Shown piece by piece: positions 17,892 to 26,461 of a stretch of DNA of 64,000 nt. The stretch is from contig NZ_JAJNNZ010000003.1 of assembly GCF_022836845.1 (NCBI RefSeq), positions 62,001-126,000 on the forward strand. Direction: 5' to 3'. The notes under the pieces were generated by a model. That model was not told where the DNA came from and searched no databases. It was given only the letters and a program-made list of their open reading frames with translations. A program made the translations under genes and the position numbers. This DNA is from Vibrio gelatinilyticus (GTDB taxonomy: Bacteria > Pseudomonadota > Gammaproteobacteria > Enterobacterales > Vibrionaceae). Positions within the stretch are counted from its first letter, which is position 1, and the number at the start of each line of letters is the position of its first letter.

Positions 17892-18347
17892 GTGGATGAA
17901 ATAGATAAGAGAATACTGGTTGAGTTGCAACGCAATGCAAGGTTAAGCAATCAAGAGCTGGCCGACCGAGTGTCATTGTCGCCATCGCCATGTTTACGGC
18001 GGGTAAGAGCTCTGGAAAAAAGCGGGGTGATCAGAGGTTATCATGCAAGTATTGATCGTGAGCAATATGGATTGCCGATCAATGTTTTTGTGTTGGTTAA
18101 ACTCGAAAAGCCGACAGAAGACAACATGAGGGAATTTGAAACACAGATCGAATCGTTAGACGAAGTCATCGAGTGTTTCCTCATGACAGGGAATCATGAC
18201 TATTTGCTCCATGTCGTTAGTGCCTCCCTCAAAAGTTATGAGCAGTTTATTCGAAAGCAGCTAACACGTTTACCAAACATCGCATCAATAGAATCGAGTT
18301 TTGCCTTTGGGCAGGTGAAACGTCGCACCCAGTTACCAAGGTTGTAA
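17892..18347 (+). CDS. Lrp/AsnC-family transcriptional regulator
   Basis: A 151-residue regulator. An N-terminal winged helix-turn-helix (DEIDKRILVELQRNARLSNQ, then LSPSPCLRRVRALEKSGVI) is followed by a RAM ligand-binding domain (VLVKLEKP, then CFLMTGNHDYLLHV). It starts with GTG, preceded by GGAG at six bases. It faces the PLP lyase gene across 154 bp and probably controls it in response to an amino acid; that target is inferred from gene arrangement. Confidence 0.92.
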   Translation: MDEIDKRILVELQRNARLSNQELADRVSLSPSPCLRRVRALEKSGVIRGYHASIDREQYGLPINVFVLVKLEKPTEDNMREFETQIESLDEVIECFLMTGNHDYLLHVVSASLKSYEQFIRKQLTRLPNIASIESSFAFGQVKRRTQLPRL

Positions 18348-18377
18348 TTCGAGTCGAAACATCGTCAAACTTATGCT

Positions 18378-18420
18378 TAAAAAAGAAAGGAGACAAAACA
18401 AAGGGGAGAACGTTTTGTCT
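18378..18420 (-). terminator. Terminator of nagA-like gene
   Basis: AGACAAAAC (18391-18399) pairs with GTTTTGTCT (18412-18420). On the minus strand the stem is followed by CCTTTCTTTTTT. It lies between the converging regulator and deacetylase genes. Confidence 0.7.
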
Positions 18421-18436
18421 CTAGGGGCACAGTTAT

Positions 18437-19576
18437 TTAGCTGTTGTAGATCACGCCTTCTAGCAAGATAGCCTGACAATGAGTATCTTGATCAAGAATC
18501 GTTGCCGATGCTCGATATCCGGGCTTTAGGTATCCAAGCTCGTCTCCTAGATTCAGCGCTAGGGCGGCATTTGTACTGGCCATTTGAAAGGCATGTGACT
18601 TTTCAATTCCCCACTCTAGGAGATTAGCCACTGACTGTGTCATGGTTATGTGAGCACCCGCCAAGTCACCGTTTTTGTTGATTAAAACTCCATCGACCTC
18701 ACATATTTTCTCGCCATCGAGTACAAAGCAGCCATCCTGACTTCCTACAGAGCCCATCGCATCGGTCACTAGCACCATCTTATTTTTAGGTTTTAGTTGT
18801 GCGGCCATTACGATGTTACTGGGATGTACATGATGTCCGTCAGCGATAAATGACACCCACTTATCGTTATGGCGTAACGCCATCCCGACGACCCCTAACT
18901 CACGCCCCGTTTGTGGAGACATAGCGTTGTATAAATGAGTAAAGCCGCTGATATGGTCAAGTTTGTTGGTAAAGTCCTTTTCACTGGCATTACTGTGCCC
19001 TGCAAAAAGAATGATTTCGTGTTCATTCAACCACTCTAACGCACTTTGGTTGACCTGCTCAGGTGCCAGTGTCACAAGGGTTTTACCTTGCACTAACCAA
19101 GGATAGTGAATGAGCTCGTCTAGTGAAGGATCAAAAAAAGTGTTGGGGTCGTGCGCGCCTTTTTTCTCAGGGCTTAGCCAGGGGCCCTCTAGATGGATGC
19201 CAAGCAATCCGGGTGAATGTTCGGCTAATGCTTGATGAACGCCCTGTAAAGCGGAGAACATTTTTTCGGGAACAGAACTAATGAGGGTAGGCAGTACATA
19301 GCCAGTCCCATTCTTACGATGGGCCCGTAAGATGGTTTCAATAGCGCTAGGGGATTGGTTATCATTAAACATCACGCCCCCCCCACCATTAACCTGAATG
19401 TCAATAAACGCTGGTGTAATGATTGCATCATTGAAATACGTCACCTCGATGTTTTCATCCGTTAAGTCTATTTGTCTGACCAAGTCGATGATGGTTCCAT
19501 TTTCAAACACCAGCATTGAATCTTGGTGGAATCTCTCACCATCGAAGATCTGCTGTGCAGCAATTGCTTTTCTCAC
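18437..19576 (-). CDS. nagA: N-acetylglucosamine-6-phosphate deacetylase
   Basis: A 379-residue amidohydrolase-superfamily enzyme that removes acetate from GlcNAc-6-phosphate. Metal and catalytic residues are in place: E130 (GIHLEGPW), H194 (FAGHSNA), H214 (THLYNAMS) and D272 (VTDAM). The N-terminal half has ITPAFIDIQVNGGGG. I chose a GTG start at 19576 because GGGAG sits eight bases upstream; a TTG five codons earlier lacks a site. It stands alone, without nagB or nagE beside it, so it may be a second NagA copy or serve a related amino sugar. Confidence 0.88.
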   Translation of the reverse strand: MRKAIAAQQIFDGERFHQDSMLVFENGTIIDLVRQIDLTDENIEVTYFNDAIITPAFIDIQVNGGGGVMFNDNQSPSAIETILRAHRKNGTGYVLPTLISSVPEKMFSALQGVHQALAEHSPGLLGIHLEGPWLSPEKKGAHDPNTFFDPSLDELIHYPWLVQGKTLVTLAPEQVNQSALEWLNEHEIILFAGHSNASEKDFTNKLDHISGFTHLYNAMSPQTGRELGVVGMALRHNDKWVSFIADGHHVHPSNIVMAAQLKPKNKMVLVTDAMGSVGSQDGCFVLDGEKICEVDGVLINKNGDLAGAHITMTQSVANLLEWGIEKSHAFQMASTNAALALNLGDELGYLKPGYRASATILDQDTHCQAILLEGVIYNS

Positions 19577-19688
19577 TGAGTATTCTCCCAATATTGAATC
19601 ACCGTTTACCTAGTGATCAGCTTTGATAATTTTAGTAAAAAAGGGTCTATACGCTACAGTTTAGATTAAAGTTGCAAGGAGACACGTT

Positions 19689-20006
19689 ATGGCTAAGTTT
19701 TTGATTGTGTATTTGGGAGGCAATCCACCGCAAACGCAGGAAGAAGGGCAGCGCCACTTTAAGCGTTATAAAGAGTGGATACACGGATTAGGCTCTGCGA
19801 TGGTCAGTCCCGCAAACCCGCTAAAGAACACTCATTCGATTAGCCAGGCTGAAGGTATTGTGGTGGGCAGTCAAACGGCCATGTCGGGCTTCACCATCAT
19901 TGAGTGTAATTCGATAGAAGACGCAAAAAAAGTCAGCCAGTCATGTCCGTTTTTGGAAACGGGCGGCACTCTGGAAGTCTCTGAAATGGTCGAGATGAAA
20001 CTGTGA
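19689..20006 (+). CDS. YCII-domain (DGPF-like) protein
   Basis: A 105-residue protein of the YCII/dimeric ferredoxin-like family: KFLIVYLGG at the start, a middle helix (RYKEWIHGLG) and a C-terminal MSGFTIIECNSIEDAKKVSQ followed by SCPFLETGGTLEV, the family signature around the substrate pocket. The ATG follows AAGGAGAC. The function is unknown; members act as small enzymes or as regulators fused to sigma factors. Confidence 0.8.
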   Translation: MAKFLIVYLGGNPPQTQEEGQRHFKRYKEWIHGLGSAMVSPANPLKNTHSISQAEGIVVGSQTAMSGFTIIECNSIEDAKKVSQSCPFLETGGTLEVSEMVEMKL

Positions 20007-20030
20007 CACCCAGTTAAGCGCGTTTAATAA

Positions 20031-20044
20031 GGGCCTTTCGGCCC
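20031..20044. terminator. Possible terminator between YCII gene and small ORF
   Basis: A compact hairpin GGGCC-TTTC-GGCCC sits between two converging genes. T-rich sequence follows only weakly on either side. Confidence 0.35.
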
Positions 20045-20058
20045 ATATTACGCAGAGG

Positions 20059-20163
20059 TTACGTTGCGTTCGCGCTCCAAGGTGAATAGATAAAAGTACC
20101 GATTAGCACTGCGCAAATAATGTGAGTCCAGCGAAGAATTAGTCGAGTTTGTAAGCCTGTCAT
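20059..20163 (-). CDS. Small single-helix membrane protein, 34 residues
   Basis: A 34-residue peptide with one hydrophobic segment (THIICAVLIGTFIYSPW) after a basic N-terminus. AGGGAG lies eight bases before the ATG, which supports translation. It may be a genuine small membrane protein or the N-terminal stub of a longer one, as the reading frame stops soon after the helix. I do not recognise the family. Confidence 0.5.
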   Translation of the reverse strand: MTGLQTRLILRWTHIICAVLIGTFIYSPWSANAT

Positions 20164-20499
20164 TTGTTTATCTCCCTTGTGAATTAAGACAACTTTAGTG
20201 GCTTTCAAAGGAGAGTATTGAGCAATGCGATAGACGGTAGCTTGAGGGTATGAACGGTTGTTTACAATGATAAAAATGAGTAATGGGCACCTCGAATCAT
20301 TGGTATACAGGTAGCAATGTTCAAACATGAAGGATTGATGAAAGATAATTGGTCAATAGTTGGGCAAACAGTTGCTAAATAAGGGATATCTGCACGCAAA
20401 CTGTATACATGACAAAAAAGCTCGGTTAAGATTCTGGTATTGAGTCAGATAATTGATTCAGCTCTGCGAAAGCAAACACGGAGTTTGTTTTCCTATGAT
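20164..20499. other. Intergenic region upstream of tRNA-Leu
   Basis: About 336 bp without a supported gene. It must hold the promoters of the small membrane protein (left) and of the tRNA (right). I see no clear box or repeat in it. Confidence 0.5.
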
Positions 20500-20583
20500 G
20501 CCGAGATGGTGAAATTGGTAGACACGCTAGCATGAGGTGCTAGTGCCTTTGGTGTGAGGGTTCGAGTCCCTCTCTCGGCACCA
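20500..20583 (+). tRNA. tRNA-Leu (GAG)
   Basis: An 84-base cloverleaf. The acceptor GCCGAGA pairs with TCTCGGC, then the discriminator A and an encoded CCA follow. The D arm contains TTGGTAGAC, the anticodon stem CTAGC/GCTAG encloses the loop ATGAGGT (anticodon GAG), a short variable arm follows, and the T loop is GGTTCGAGTCC. It is a single gene, not a cluster. Confidence 0.95.
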
Positions 20584-20630
20584 TTCCTCCTTTCTTCGAA
20601 ACAAAACAAAGCATAAAGACGACAAATACG

Positions 20631-21260
20631 ATGCCGAACATAGATTCTAGTTCCAAGCACATCAGTACGTCTAACTCGGAATCCACGCGATTACTGACCG
20701 AGCTGTCTTTGCACGCCTTGCTTCATCTGGAATTTAAAAAATTAACCGACAGTAAATCTCATTACTCGACAGAGAAGTGCAATGAACTCCTGGTAAAGTG
20801 GCTCAAACCTAAGCTGAAAAGTAATAAGTACAAGCTTATCCGCAAACAGATCAAGGCTATGAGTCTACAAGCCAAAAAATCTCAGGTCGACCTTCAAGAA
20901 GTTTTATTGATTGGCGTTCATGCAAAGCCTGAAGAAAAGCAACCTCATTTAGATAGCTATCTATTACTCATTCGAGAAATAGAGAAAACCTTGGGTACAA
21001 CAGCATTGTTGTCACGTCCTGAAGAGGTGGATTTATCGTATGACGAAAGTGGCTGTTTACTTTGTGTGCTTTCAAATGATTTGAATGGCCACTTTGGCAG
21101 TAAAAATCAATTGTTGCAGGGTATCTCTATTCTTTTCCGCGGTACGGTTCGTCAAAAACATCAGTTCTTGAAAGCCATATACGCGAGCGATATTTTTAGC
21201 TATCAAATTCAATACGAAGACGACAACTTTGTCCGTATCCTATTAGAGTTAGACAAGTAG
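20631..21260 (+). CDS. DUF2913-like protein
   Basis: A 209-residue soluble, mostly helical protein. The N-terminal part (LTELSLHALLHLEFKKL), the middle KPKLKSNKYKLIRKQIK and the end FSYQIQYEDDNFVRILLEL recall the DUF2913 family known from vibrios and enterics. No function is established. It starts 47 bp after the tRNA and has no clear ribosome site. It converges on glgC. The family call is from memory of the pattern and should be treated as moderate. Confidence 0.6.
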   Translation: MPNIDSSSKHISTSNSESTRLLTELSLHALLHLEFKKLTDSKSHYSTEKCNELLVKWLKPKLKSNKYKLIRKQIKAMSLQAKKSQVDLQEVLLIGVHAKPEEKQPHLDSYLLLIREIEKTLGTTALLSRPEEVDLSYDESGCLLCVLSNDLNGHFGSKNQLLQGISILFRGTVRQKHQFLKAIYASDIFSYQIQYEDDNFVRILLELDK

Positions 21261-21304
21261 CATACGCTGTTGCCTGTCGCTCAGTGAGACAGTTGGGGAA
21301 AAGC

Positions 21305-21326
21305 GGCAGAAGCACAGGCTTCTGCC
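21305..21326 (-). terminator. Terminator of glgC
   Basis: A perfect 9-bp stem GGCAGAAGC/GCTTCTGCC with a 4-base loop is followed on the minus strand by GCTTTTCC, eight bases past the glgC stop codon. Confidence 0.65.
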
Positions 21327-21333
21327 AATAGAG

Positions 21334-22650
21334 TTACGCGGTTTCAGCAGCCCTTGGATTGTTTTCAAGTGGTGTCACGTGTTGGTTAACCACATCGAAC
21401 ATATCTTGGGTGACGAGAATGACATTTTGTTCACTCACCGTATAGCGCAGCTTGTCTTGCTCAAGATCATAACCAATGATGGTTCCGTCAGGGATGTGAC
21501 AGTTTTCACCAACGATGACTTTGTTTAATTTACAGTTTTTACCAATGACCGCGCTTGGTAAAATGATGCTGTCCTTCACCTCTGAGAAATCCTCAACTCG
21601 CACGTCCGAAGAAATTAAGCTGTGAATCACTTGCCCGCCAGAGATAATTGCGCCGGCACACAATACGGAATCAACAGCAAAGCCGCGGCGATTAGGATCA
21701 TTAAATAGAAATTTCACCCCTGGTCGCTGAACCTGGTTAGTCATAATTGGCCAACTCTTGTCATAAAGATCCAGTTCAGGTGTTGGAGCCAGAATGTCCA
21801 TGGTTGCCGCATAGTATTCGTCAATGTGGCCCACATCGCGCCAATAACCATTACCACCTGGGTGGCCTCGCTCTGTGAATACGTAACCTTTGACGTTCTT
21901 TCGGCCAATAAGATTTGGAATAATATTGTGCCCAAAGTCGTGCTTATAGTCTGGCTTATCAATGGCCTGGCGCAGTTCTGAATCAAGGACATCGACATTG
22001 AAGATATAGATACCCATAGATATTAGCGCTTTGCTGTCATCATTTGGCATTGGTGCTGGCTTTGTTGGTTTTTCTACAAAGTTGATGATGTCGCCTTGAT
22101 CGTTCACACCCATCACACCAAACTCGGACGCTTGTTCAATTGGCATTTGAATACATGCGACCGTTACATCCGCGCCACTTTCCACATGAAAGTTGATCAT
22201 GCGCGAGTAGTCCATTTTGTAGATATGGTCACCGCCCAAAATAAGAATACGTTCAGTCTGATCGTGACGTTTAATGAGGTCTAAATTTTGATAGAGAGCA
22301 TCTGCGGTACCGCGATACCAATTCTCGTCAATACGTTGCTGAGCAGGAACAATGTGTACCCCCTCTCCTAGTGCAGAGTATGATGACTGCCAGCCCGACT
22401 GAATGTGACTAATCAGATCTTGAGCCATATATTGAGTAAGAACACCGACTCGTCTTATACCTGAGTTGATGCAGTTTGATAGTGCAAAATCTATGATTCT
22501 GAACTTACCGCCAAACGAAACCGCTGGTTTAGCGATTTTCGAAGTCAACTCTTTAAGCCTAGTACCTTTACCTCCCGCTAGAATCATTGCCGTGGTGTTG
22601 CGTAGTCGAGCATTACTCGAGATATGGGAATACTGATTTTCTTTTGGCAT
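21334..22650 (-). CDS. glgC: Glucose-1-phosphate adenylyltransferase
   Basis: A 438-residue ADP-glucose pyrophosphorylase that makes ADP-glucose for glycogen synthesis. The nucleotide-binding motif is LAGGKGTRLKELT near residue 25. GGDHIYKMDY appears near 140 and FVEKPTKP near 195, with a left-handed beta-helix tail (GENCHIPDGTIIGYDLE). The length matches bacterial GlgC. The ATG follows AAGGAG. It stands alone, without glgA or glgB beside it, and a 716-bp upstream region separates it from the divergent co-chaperone gene. Confidence 0.95.
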   Translation of the reverse strand: MPKENQYSHISSNARLRNTTAMILAGGKGTRLKELTSKIAKPAVSFGGKFRIIDFALSNCINSGIRRVGVLTQYMAQDLISHIQSGWQSSYSALGEGVHIVPAQQRIDENWYRGTADALYQNLDLIKRHDQTERILILGGDHIYKMDYSRMINFHVESGADVTVACIQMPIEQASEFGVMGVNDQGDIINFVEKPTKPAPMPNDDSKALISMGIYIFNVDVLDSELRQAIDKPDYKHDFGHNIIPNLIGRKNVKGYVFTERGHPGGNGYWRDVGHIDEYYAATMDILAPTPELDLYDKSWPIMTNQVQRPGVKFLFNDPNRRGFAVDSVLCAGAIISGGQVIHSLISSDVRVEDFSEVKDSIILPSAVIGKNCKLNKVIVGENCHIPDGTIIGYDLEQDKLRYTVSEQNVILVTQDMFDVVNQHVTPLENNPRAAETA

Positions 22651-22971
22651 AACGTAACTCCTTATATTATAAGCACAAATGACGTTTATAGGCGGAGATA
22701 GTCACGCTCTTTTCTTGGGAAGAGCTTTATCTGCAACTATTTCACTTGCCACGCCGTTGGGTTTACATCCTTACTTGACAACACCTTTATAAGAGCAGAA
22801 CTTAGTTATGCAATCCATACCATAAATTGTAAGTAACTATCAAAATATGTAATTTAAACCTTCGATCACATTTGCTAAGCCGCGAGGTGATAATTAACAA
22901 ATTAGCCATCCGCAACAGGATGAAATGGTACTCACCTACTGGCATAAAAATATAGGCGGTTTATGACATAG

Positions 22972-23033
22972 AGATGACAGCGCTTACCGTGCTGTAAGAG
23001 TCGCCAGTCGCAGTAATTCTGTTGGCGTCATCT
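22972..23033. other. Potential structured RNA (three-way junction)
   Basis: The outer stem AGATGA/TCATCT encloses two hairpins, CTTAC/GTAAG (22983-22998) and CGCCA/TGGCG (23002-23027). Stems are 5-6 bp, so chance is possible. Confidence 0.3.
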
Positions 23034-23304
23034 GATTATAAAAGTGGCTCAAGAAGCCAAGTTATGTGTATTAGTTTCACGCTGATTTCTAATTGGAGAC
23101 ATATCTTGGGTCTCAATGATTTCCACTAGTATTGTTTAGCAACGCAAAAGCTAAAGTACGCTAAGATCAAAAGAGAGGATATGTCCGAAGGGCGCCCGCT
23201 ATGGGAAGTATCGGGTTTGTTTTTGAATGCTTCTCTAGCGGTAGCACATCCTGTGTAATAAATGGTTGAGTTATGTTTATAAATACATAAACTTGTCGGT
23301 ATTC

Positions 23305-23332
23305 AGGGCGTAAGAGGGAACTCATACGCCCT
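23305..23332. terminator. Hairpin upstream of cbpA-like gene
   Basis: A perfect 8-bp stem AGGGCGTA/TACGCCCT with a 12-base loop is followed by TTTCTACT. It could end an upstream transcript or form part of the leader of the next gene. Confidence 0.4.
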
Positions 23333-23366
23333 TTCTACTGTAGAGACATAGAGATGAGGTTTTAGC

Positions 23367-24272
23367 ATGTCGAAGCGAGATTATTACAACGTGCTAGGTG
23401 TATCCAAGGGTGCCTCAGAGAGAGAGATCAAAAAAGCCTACAAGCGTCTGGCGATGAAGTATCATCCGGACAAAAACCCAGATAATGCAGCCGCAGAAGC
23501 CAATTTTAAAGAAGTGAAAGAAGCTTACGAAGTGCTTACTGACACCGAAAAACGTCGTCAGTACGACCAATTTGGTCACGCTGCATTTGAAGGAAGTGGC
23601 GGGTTTGGTGGACAAGGGCGTCAACACGGCTTTGGCGGTGGAGGCTTTGAAGACATTTTTGGTGATGCGTTTAGACATCGTGGTCAAGGATTTGGCGGTG
23701 GATTTGGCGGTTTCGATGATATGTTTTCGCAAGGTAGAGGTCGTCAATCGCGAGCTCAGCGTGGTCAAGACAGAGAATTTACTTTAACGGTTGATTTCGT
23801 TGACGCGATTCAAGGTGCAGAAAAAGTCGTTGAACTGCCAATTAACGGTGAACAGAAAAAAATCAACGTTAAGATCCCCGCCGGCATTAAAGATGGCGAA
23901 AAGATCCGTTTTTCTGGTAAAGGTTCAGCGGGTGTTCATGGTGGGACTGCAGGCGATCTGTTATTGATTATTGCCACTCGCAGCCATAGCTACCTAGAGC
24001 GTGATGAGAACAATTTGATCTGCAACACCACAATCGACATGGTAACCGCAGCGCTTGGTGGTGAGGTCGAGATCAATGTTTTTGATAGTCGTTTTAAACT
24101 AAAAATCCCAGCGGGAACTCAACATGGACGAAAGTTCAAAGTGAAAGGCAAAGGGGTGACCAGTCGCAAAGGTGAAACCGGTGATCTGTTGGTGAAAATT
24201 GTAGTTAAAACGCCAACAAACCTAACGCCAGAACAAACTGAGTTACTCGAAAAGTTGCGCGCCACGTTTTAA
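23367..24272 (+). CDS. cbpA: DnaJ-class co-chaperone, CbpA type
   Basis: A 301-residue type II J-protein. It has a J domain (residues 4-69) with HPD at 33-35, a Gly/Phe-rich linker at about 72-130, and two C-terminal substrate-binding beta domains from about 135. The CxxCxGxG zinc repeats of true DnaJ are absent, as in CbpA (about 306 residues in E. coli). It would stimulate DnaK ATPase and may bind curved DNA. No cbpM modulator gene follows; the next gene is a glutathione peroxidase behind a terminator. Confidence 0.92.
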   Translation: MSKRDYYNVLGVSKGASEREIKKAYKRLAMKYHPDKNPDNAAAEANFKEVKEAYEVLTDTEKRRQYDQFGHAAFEGSGGFGGQGRQHGFGGGGFEDIFGDAFRHRGQGFGGGFGGFDDMFSQGRGRQSRAQRGQDREFTLTVDFVDAIQGAEKVVELPINGEQKKINVKIPAGIKDGEKIRFSGKGSAGVHGGTAGDLLLIIATRSHSYLERDENNLICNTTIDMVTAALGGEVEINVFDSRFKLKIPAGTQHGRKFKVKGKGVTSRKGETGDLLVKIVVKTPTNLTPEQTELLEKLRATF

Positions 24273-24310
24273 ATCGTCTTAGCGAGATGGTTCACAGTAC
24301 ATATTACTTG

Positions 24311-24343
24311 CAGCGCTCCCTTTACAGGAAGCGCTGTTTTTTT
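24311..24343 (+). terminator. Terminator of cbpA-like gene
   Basis: The stem CAGCGCT/AGCGCTG (24311-24317 and 24330-24336) is followed by seven T. Confidence 0.85.
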
Positions 24344-24406
24344 GCGCCTAGCGCAATCCTTTTGGACTAGCCTTCGTATTAAAGAAAAGGAAAATGGGAG
24401 GTGTGT

Positions 24407-24955
24407 ATGTGGCGAATGATTAATAGTGTTTTAATGCTGCTAATAGCAAGTGCGCTTAGTAGCTCAGCGTTGGCAAAAAGTTGCCCTGAAGTTCTGGATT
24501 CAACTCAAAGAAAACTGAATGCAGTTGAACAGGTTAATTTGTGTGACGAATTTCAAGGCAAAGTCTTGCTGGTGGTCAACACCGCGAGTCAGTGCGGTTT
24601 TACGGGTCAGTTTGAGCAGTTAGAACAGCTGCACAAAAAATATCAGGACCAGGGGTTCGCTGTGGTTGGCTTTCCATCAAATGACTTTAATCAAGACCGA
24701 GGAAGTGAAGAAAAGACCGCGAAAGTTTGTTACCTCGACTTTGGCGTGACTTTTCCGATGATGGCAAGAAGTTCTATCAAAGGCGCTAAAGCTAACCCCG
24801 TCTTTACAGAGATTGCTCGCCAATCGGGCGTGGTTCCAAGATGGAATTTCTATAAATACGTGATTGATAGAGAGGGCAATGTGGTGGGTACATTCGCCAG
24901 CAGTACGTCGCCAGTTTCGCAAGATATTACCTCGGTCATAGAAAACAATCTGTAA
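24407..24955 (+). CDS. Exported glutathione peroxidase
   Basis: A 182-residue thiol peroxidase. The signal peptide (residues 1 to about 23, ending ALA) suggests periplasmic export. The active-site Cys63 is in NTASQCGFTGQ, where animal enzymes have selenocysteine. The second motif is GFPSNDFNQD, an altered form of the usual FPxNxFGxQ, and the third is RWNFYKYVID. It reduces hydroperoxides with glutathione or, as in many bacteria, thioredoxin. I chose ATG 24407 because GGGAGG lies just upstream. Confidence 0.88.
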   Translation: MWRMINSVLMLLIASALSSSALAKSCPEVLDSTQRKLNAVEQVNLCDEFQGKVLLVVNTASQCGFTGQFEQLEQLHKKYQDQGFAVVGFPSNDFNQDRGSEEKTAKVCYLDFGVTFPMMARSSIKGAKANPVFTEIARQSGVVPRWNFYKYVIDREGNVVGTFASSTSPVSQDITSVIENNL

Positions 24956-25097
24956 TAAGTTGAGTCAAAAAGAGCATGTTTTCTGTAACTGAGCTTTAAT
25001 AGAAAGCCATTACCAAAGAATTATATGTCGCACTGGTTGGTCCTGTTTGGTAATCTTATGGTATGCCGTTTATATCGAAGTGCCAAAGGAGTCACAA

Positions 25098-25889
25098 ATG
25101 AAGTGGATCTCAGTGATTCTGCTGCCACTGCTGCTTTCTGTGAGTGGTTGCAGTAAACCCGAATCCGAGCAAGTCGTTACCTTCAACTCATCGGCCACTG
25201 ATGAGCAAGTGATCATCATTCATGGACTCGGCCGCAGTTCGTGGTCGATGAAAACCATGTCTGAACTCATTGAAGAACGAGGCTATCAGGTGTGCGTCGT
25301 AGATTATCCCACGATACGACAGTCACTCGATCACACGCTCGATTCTAGTACTCAAGAAATAGAACGCTGTCTTGCGAAACTCGCTAGCAACCCAGAACAA
25401 TCCACGAATCGTCAGAAAGTACACTTTGTTGGCCACTCTCTTGGTGGTTTAGTGATTCGTTCTTATTTAGCCAGCCATCCGCGCCTGGTCAATTCAGATA
25501 AAATGGGAGAAGTGGTGTTTGTTGGCACTCCAAATCAAGGTAGTGATGTTGCTGACTTCTTTGCGCGATCCTGGTTGTTGTCCACATTAGGAGAGACGGC
25601 AGAATCTTTGACAACCCATAATGATAGTTTTCCGAATCAATTACCCCAACCTAACTACGATTTTGGCGTAATAGCAGGCACCGCAAGTTATCCATTATTT
25701 AATGGTTTATTTGATGAACCTAATGACGGTTTAGTATCGGTCAATTCGACAAAGCTTACCGGAATGAAAGATTTTGCTTTGGTCGATCGAAAGCACGATC
25801 GTTTACGTCGCGACCCGCATGTGACGGAATTAATTGTGAACTATATTTCGACAGGGACATTTGCCAGTCATTCTCTTAAAGAGATGTAG
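25098..25889 (+). CDS. Alpha/beta hydrolase lipoprotein (lipase-like)
   Basis: A 263-residue lipase-fold protein. It has a lipoprotein signal (lipobox LSVSGC, Cys18), the oxyanion segment IIHGLGRSSWS near residue 41, and the nucleophile elbow GHSLGG (Ser114). The late segment FDEPNDGLVSVNST carries the probable acid, and HDRLRRDPHV the His. It probably sits on an envelope membrane and cleaves acyl esters. ATG 25098 is chosen because AAGGAG precedes it; upstream in-frame codons would destroy the signal peptide. Confidence 0.83.
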   Translation: MKWISVILLPLLLSVSGCSKPESEQVVTFNSSATDEQVIIIHGLGRSSWSMKTMSELIEERGYQVCVVDYPTIRQSLDHTLDSSTQEIERCLAKLASNPEQSTNRQKVHFVGHSLGGLVIRSYLASHPRLVNSDKMGEVVFVGTPNQGSDVADFFARSWLLSTLGETAESLTTHNDSFPNQLPQPNYDFGVIAGTASYPLFNGLFDEPNDGLVSVNSTKLTGMKDFALVDRKHDRLRRDPHVTELIVNYISTGTFASHSLKEM

Positions 25890-25944
25890 CCAATATGGTG
25901 GAGTTGGAGCTGAGCCCCAATCTTGAGGCTCTCAGGCAGAATTC

Positions 25945-26301
25945 TTAGAATTCTTTTGGTGCGAATCCGGTCACCACATCAAGTTTTAGCGCTTTGCCGA
26001 CCTTAGTCATTGGGTGGACTACCACCAGACCTTTAACGCGCTTTTTCAGTTTGCCCATATCAGCCTGTTCAAGCTTCGTGATTTCACGTTGAAATGGCAT
26101 TGCCAATAGCGCTTTGCGCTCTTTGTTAAGATCGAAACTTTGCTTGTGATTGACCTGAGCAATCCGCTTATTTAATTTATTAATTTCGTCTTCAAATTGG
26201 CGAATAACAGATGCATCGCCACGAGTTTTAGCTGCAGCGAGTTTGTTTTTGCACTTGTCTAGGCGATTCTTCATTTGCTGAAGTTCGTTCTTACCACTCA
26301 T
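25945..26301 (-). CDS. yibL: YibL-family ribosome-associated protein
   Basis: A 118-residue charged protein. The N-terminal half is coiled coil (LQQMKNRLDKCKNKLAAAK). The C-terminal half has the YibL signature: MPFQREITKLEQADMGKLKK, then GLVVVHPMTKVG and TGFAPKEF. YibL is found with ribosomes in enterics, and its exact role is unclear. It is monocistronic and converges on the lipase gene. The length equals that of E. coli YibL. Confidence 0.88.
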   Translation of the reverse strand: MSGKNELQQMKNRLDKCKNKLAAAKTRGDASVIRQFEDEINKLNKRIAQVNHKQSFDLNKERKALLAMPFQREITKLEQADMGKLKKRVKGLVVVHPMTKVGKALKLDVVTGFAPKEF

Positions 26302-26423
26302 ATTCTTTTCCTAATTTCGACCAAGCCAACGTGGATTGGGGCGCGGAGTATACCACAACAATAATAGCACTGAAATCCGAGTGTTAATCGAGAGAAACGT
26401 CATTTGACGTGGCAAATCTGAAA

Positions 26424-26453
26424 GCGCCCCTGGGCTCAGGGAGGTAGGGGCAC
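26424..26453 (-). terminator. Probable terminator of the alpha-glucosidase gene
   Basis: GCGCCCCT (26424-26431) pairs with AGGGGCAC (26446-26453) with one mismatch. On the minus strand only TTTC follows, so strength is uncertain. Confidence 0.4.
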
Positions 26454-26461
26454 AGTTGAAC

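Larger units (their letters stand above)
22651..23366. other. Long intergenic region between glgC and cbpA-like gene
   Basis: About 716 bp between divergent genes, with no supported ORF. It contains a potential three-way RNA junction at 22972-23033 and a hairpin AGGGCGTA/TACGCCCT at 23305-23332 shortly before the co-chaperone start. Both promoters must lie here. I cannot name a known riboswitch or sRNA. Confidence 0.55.
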
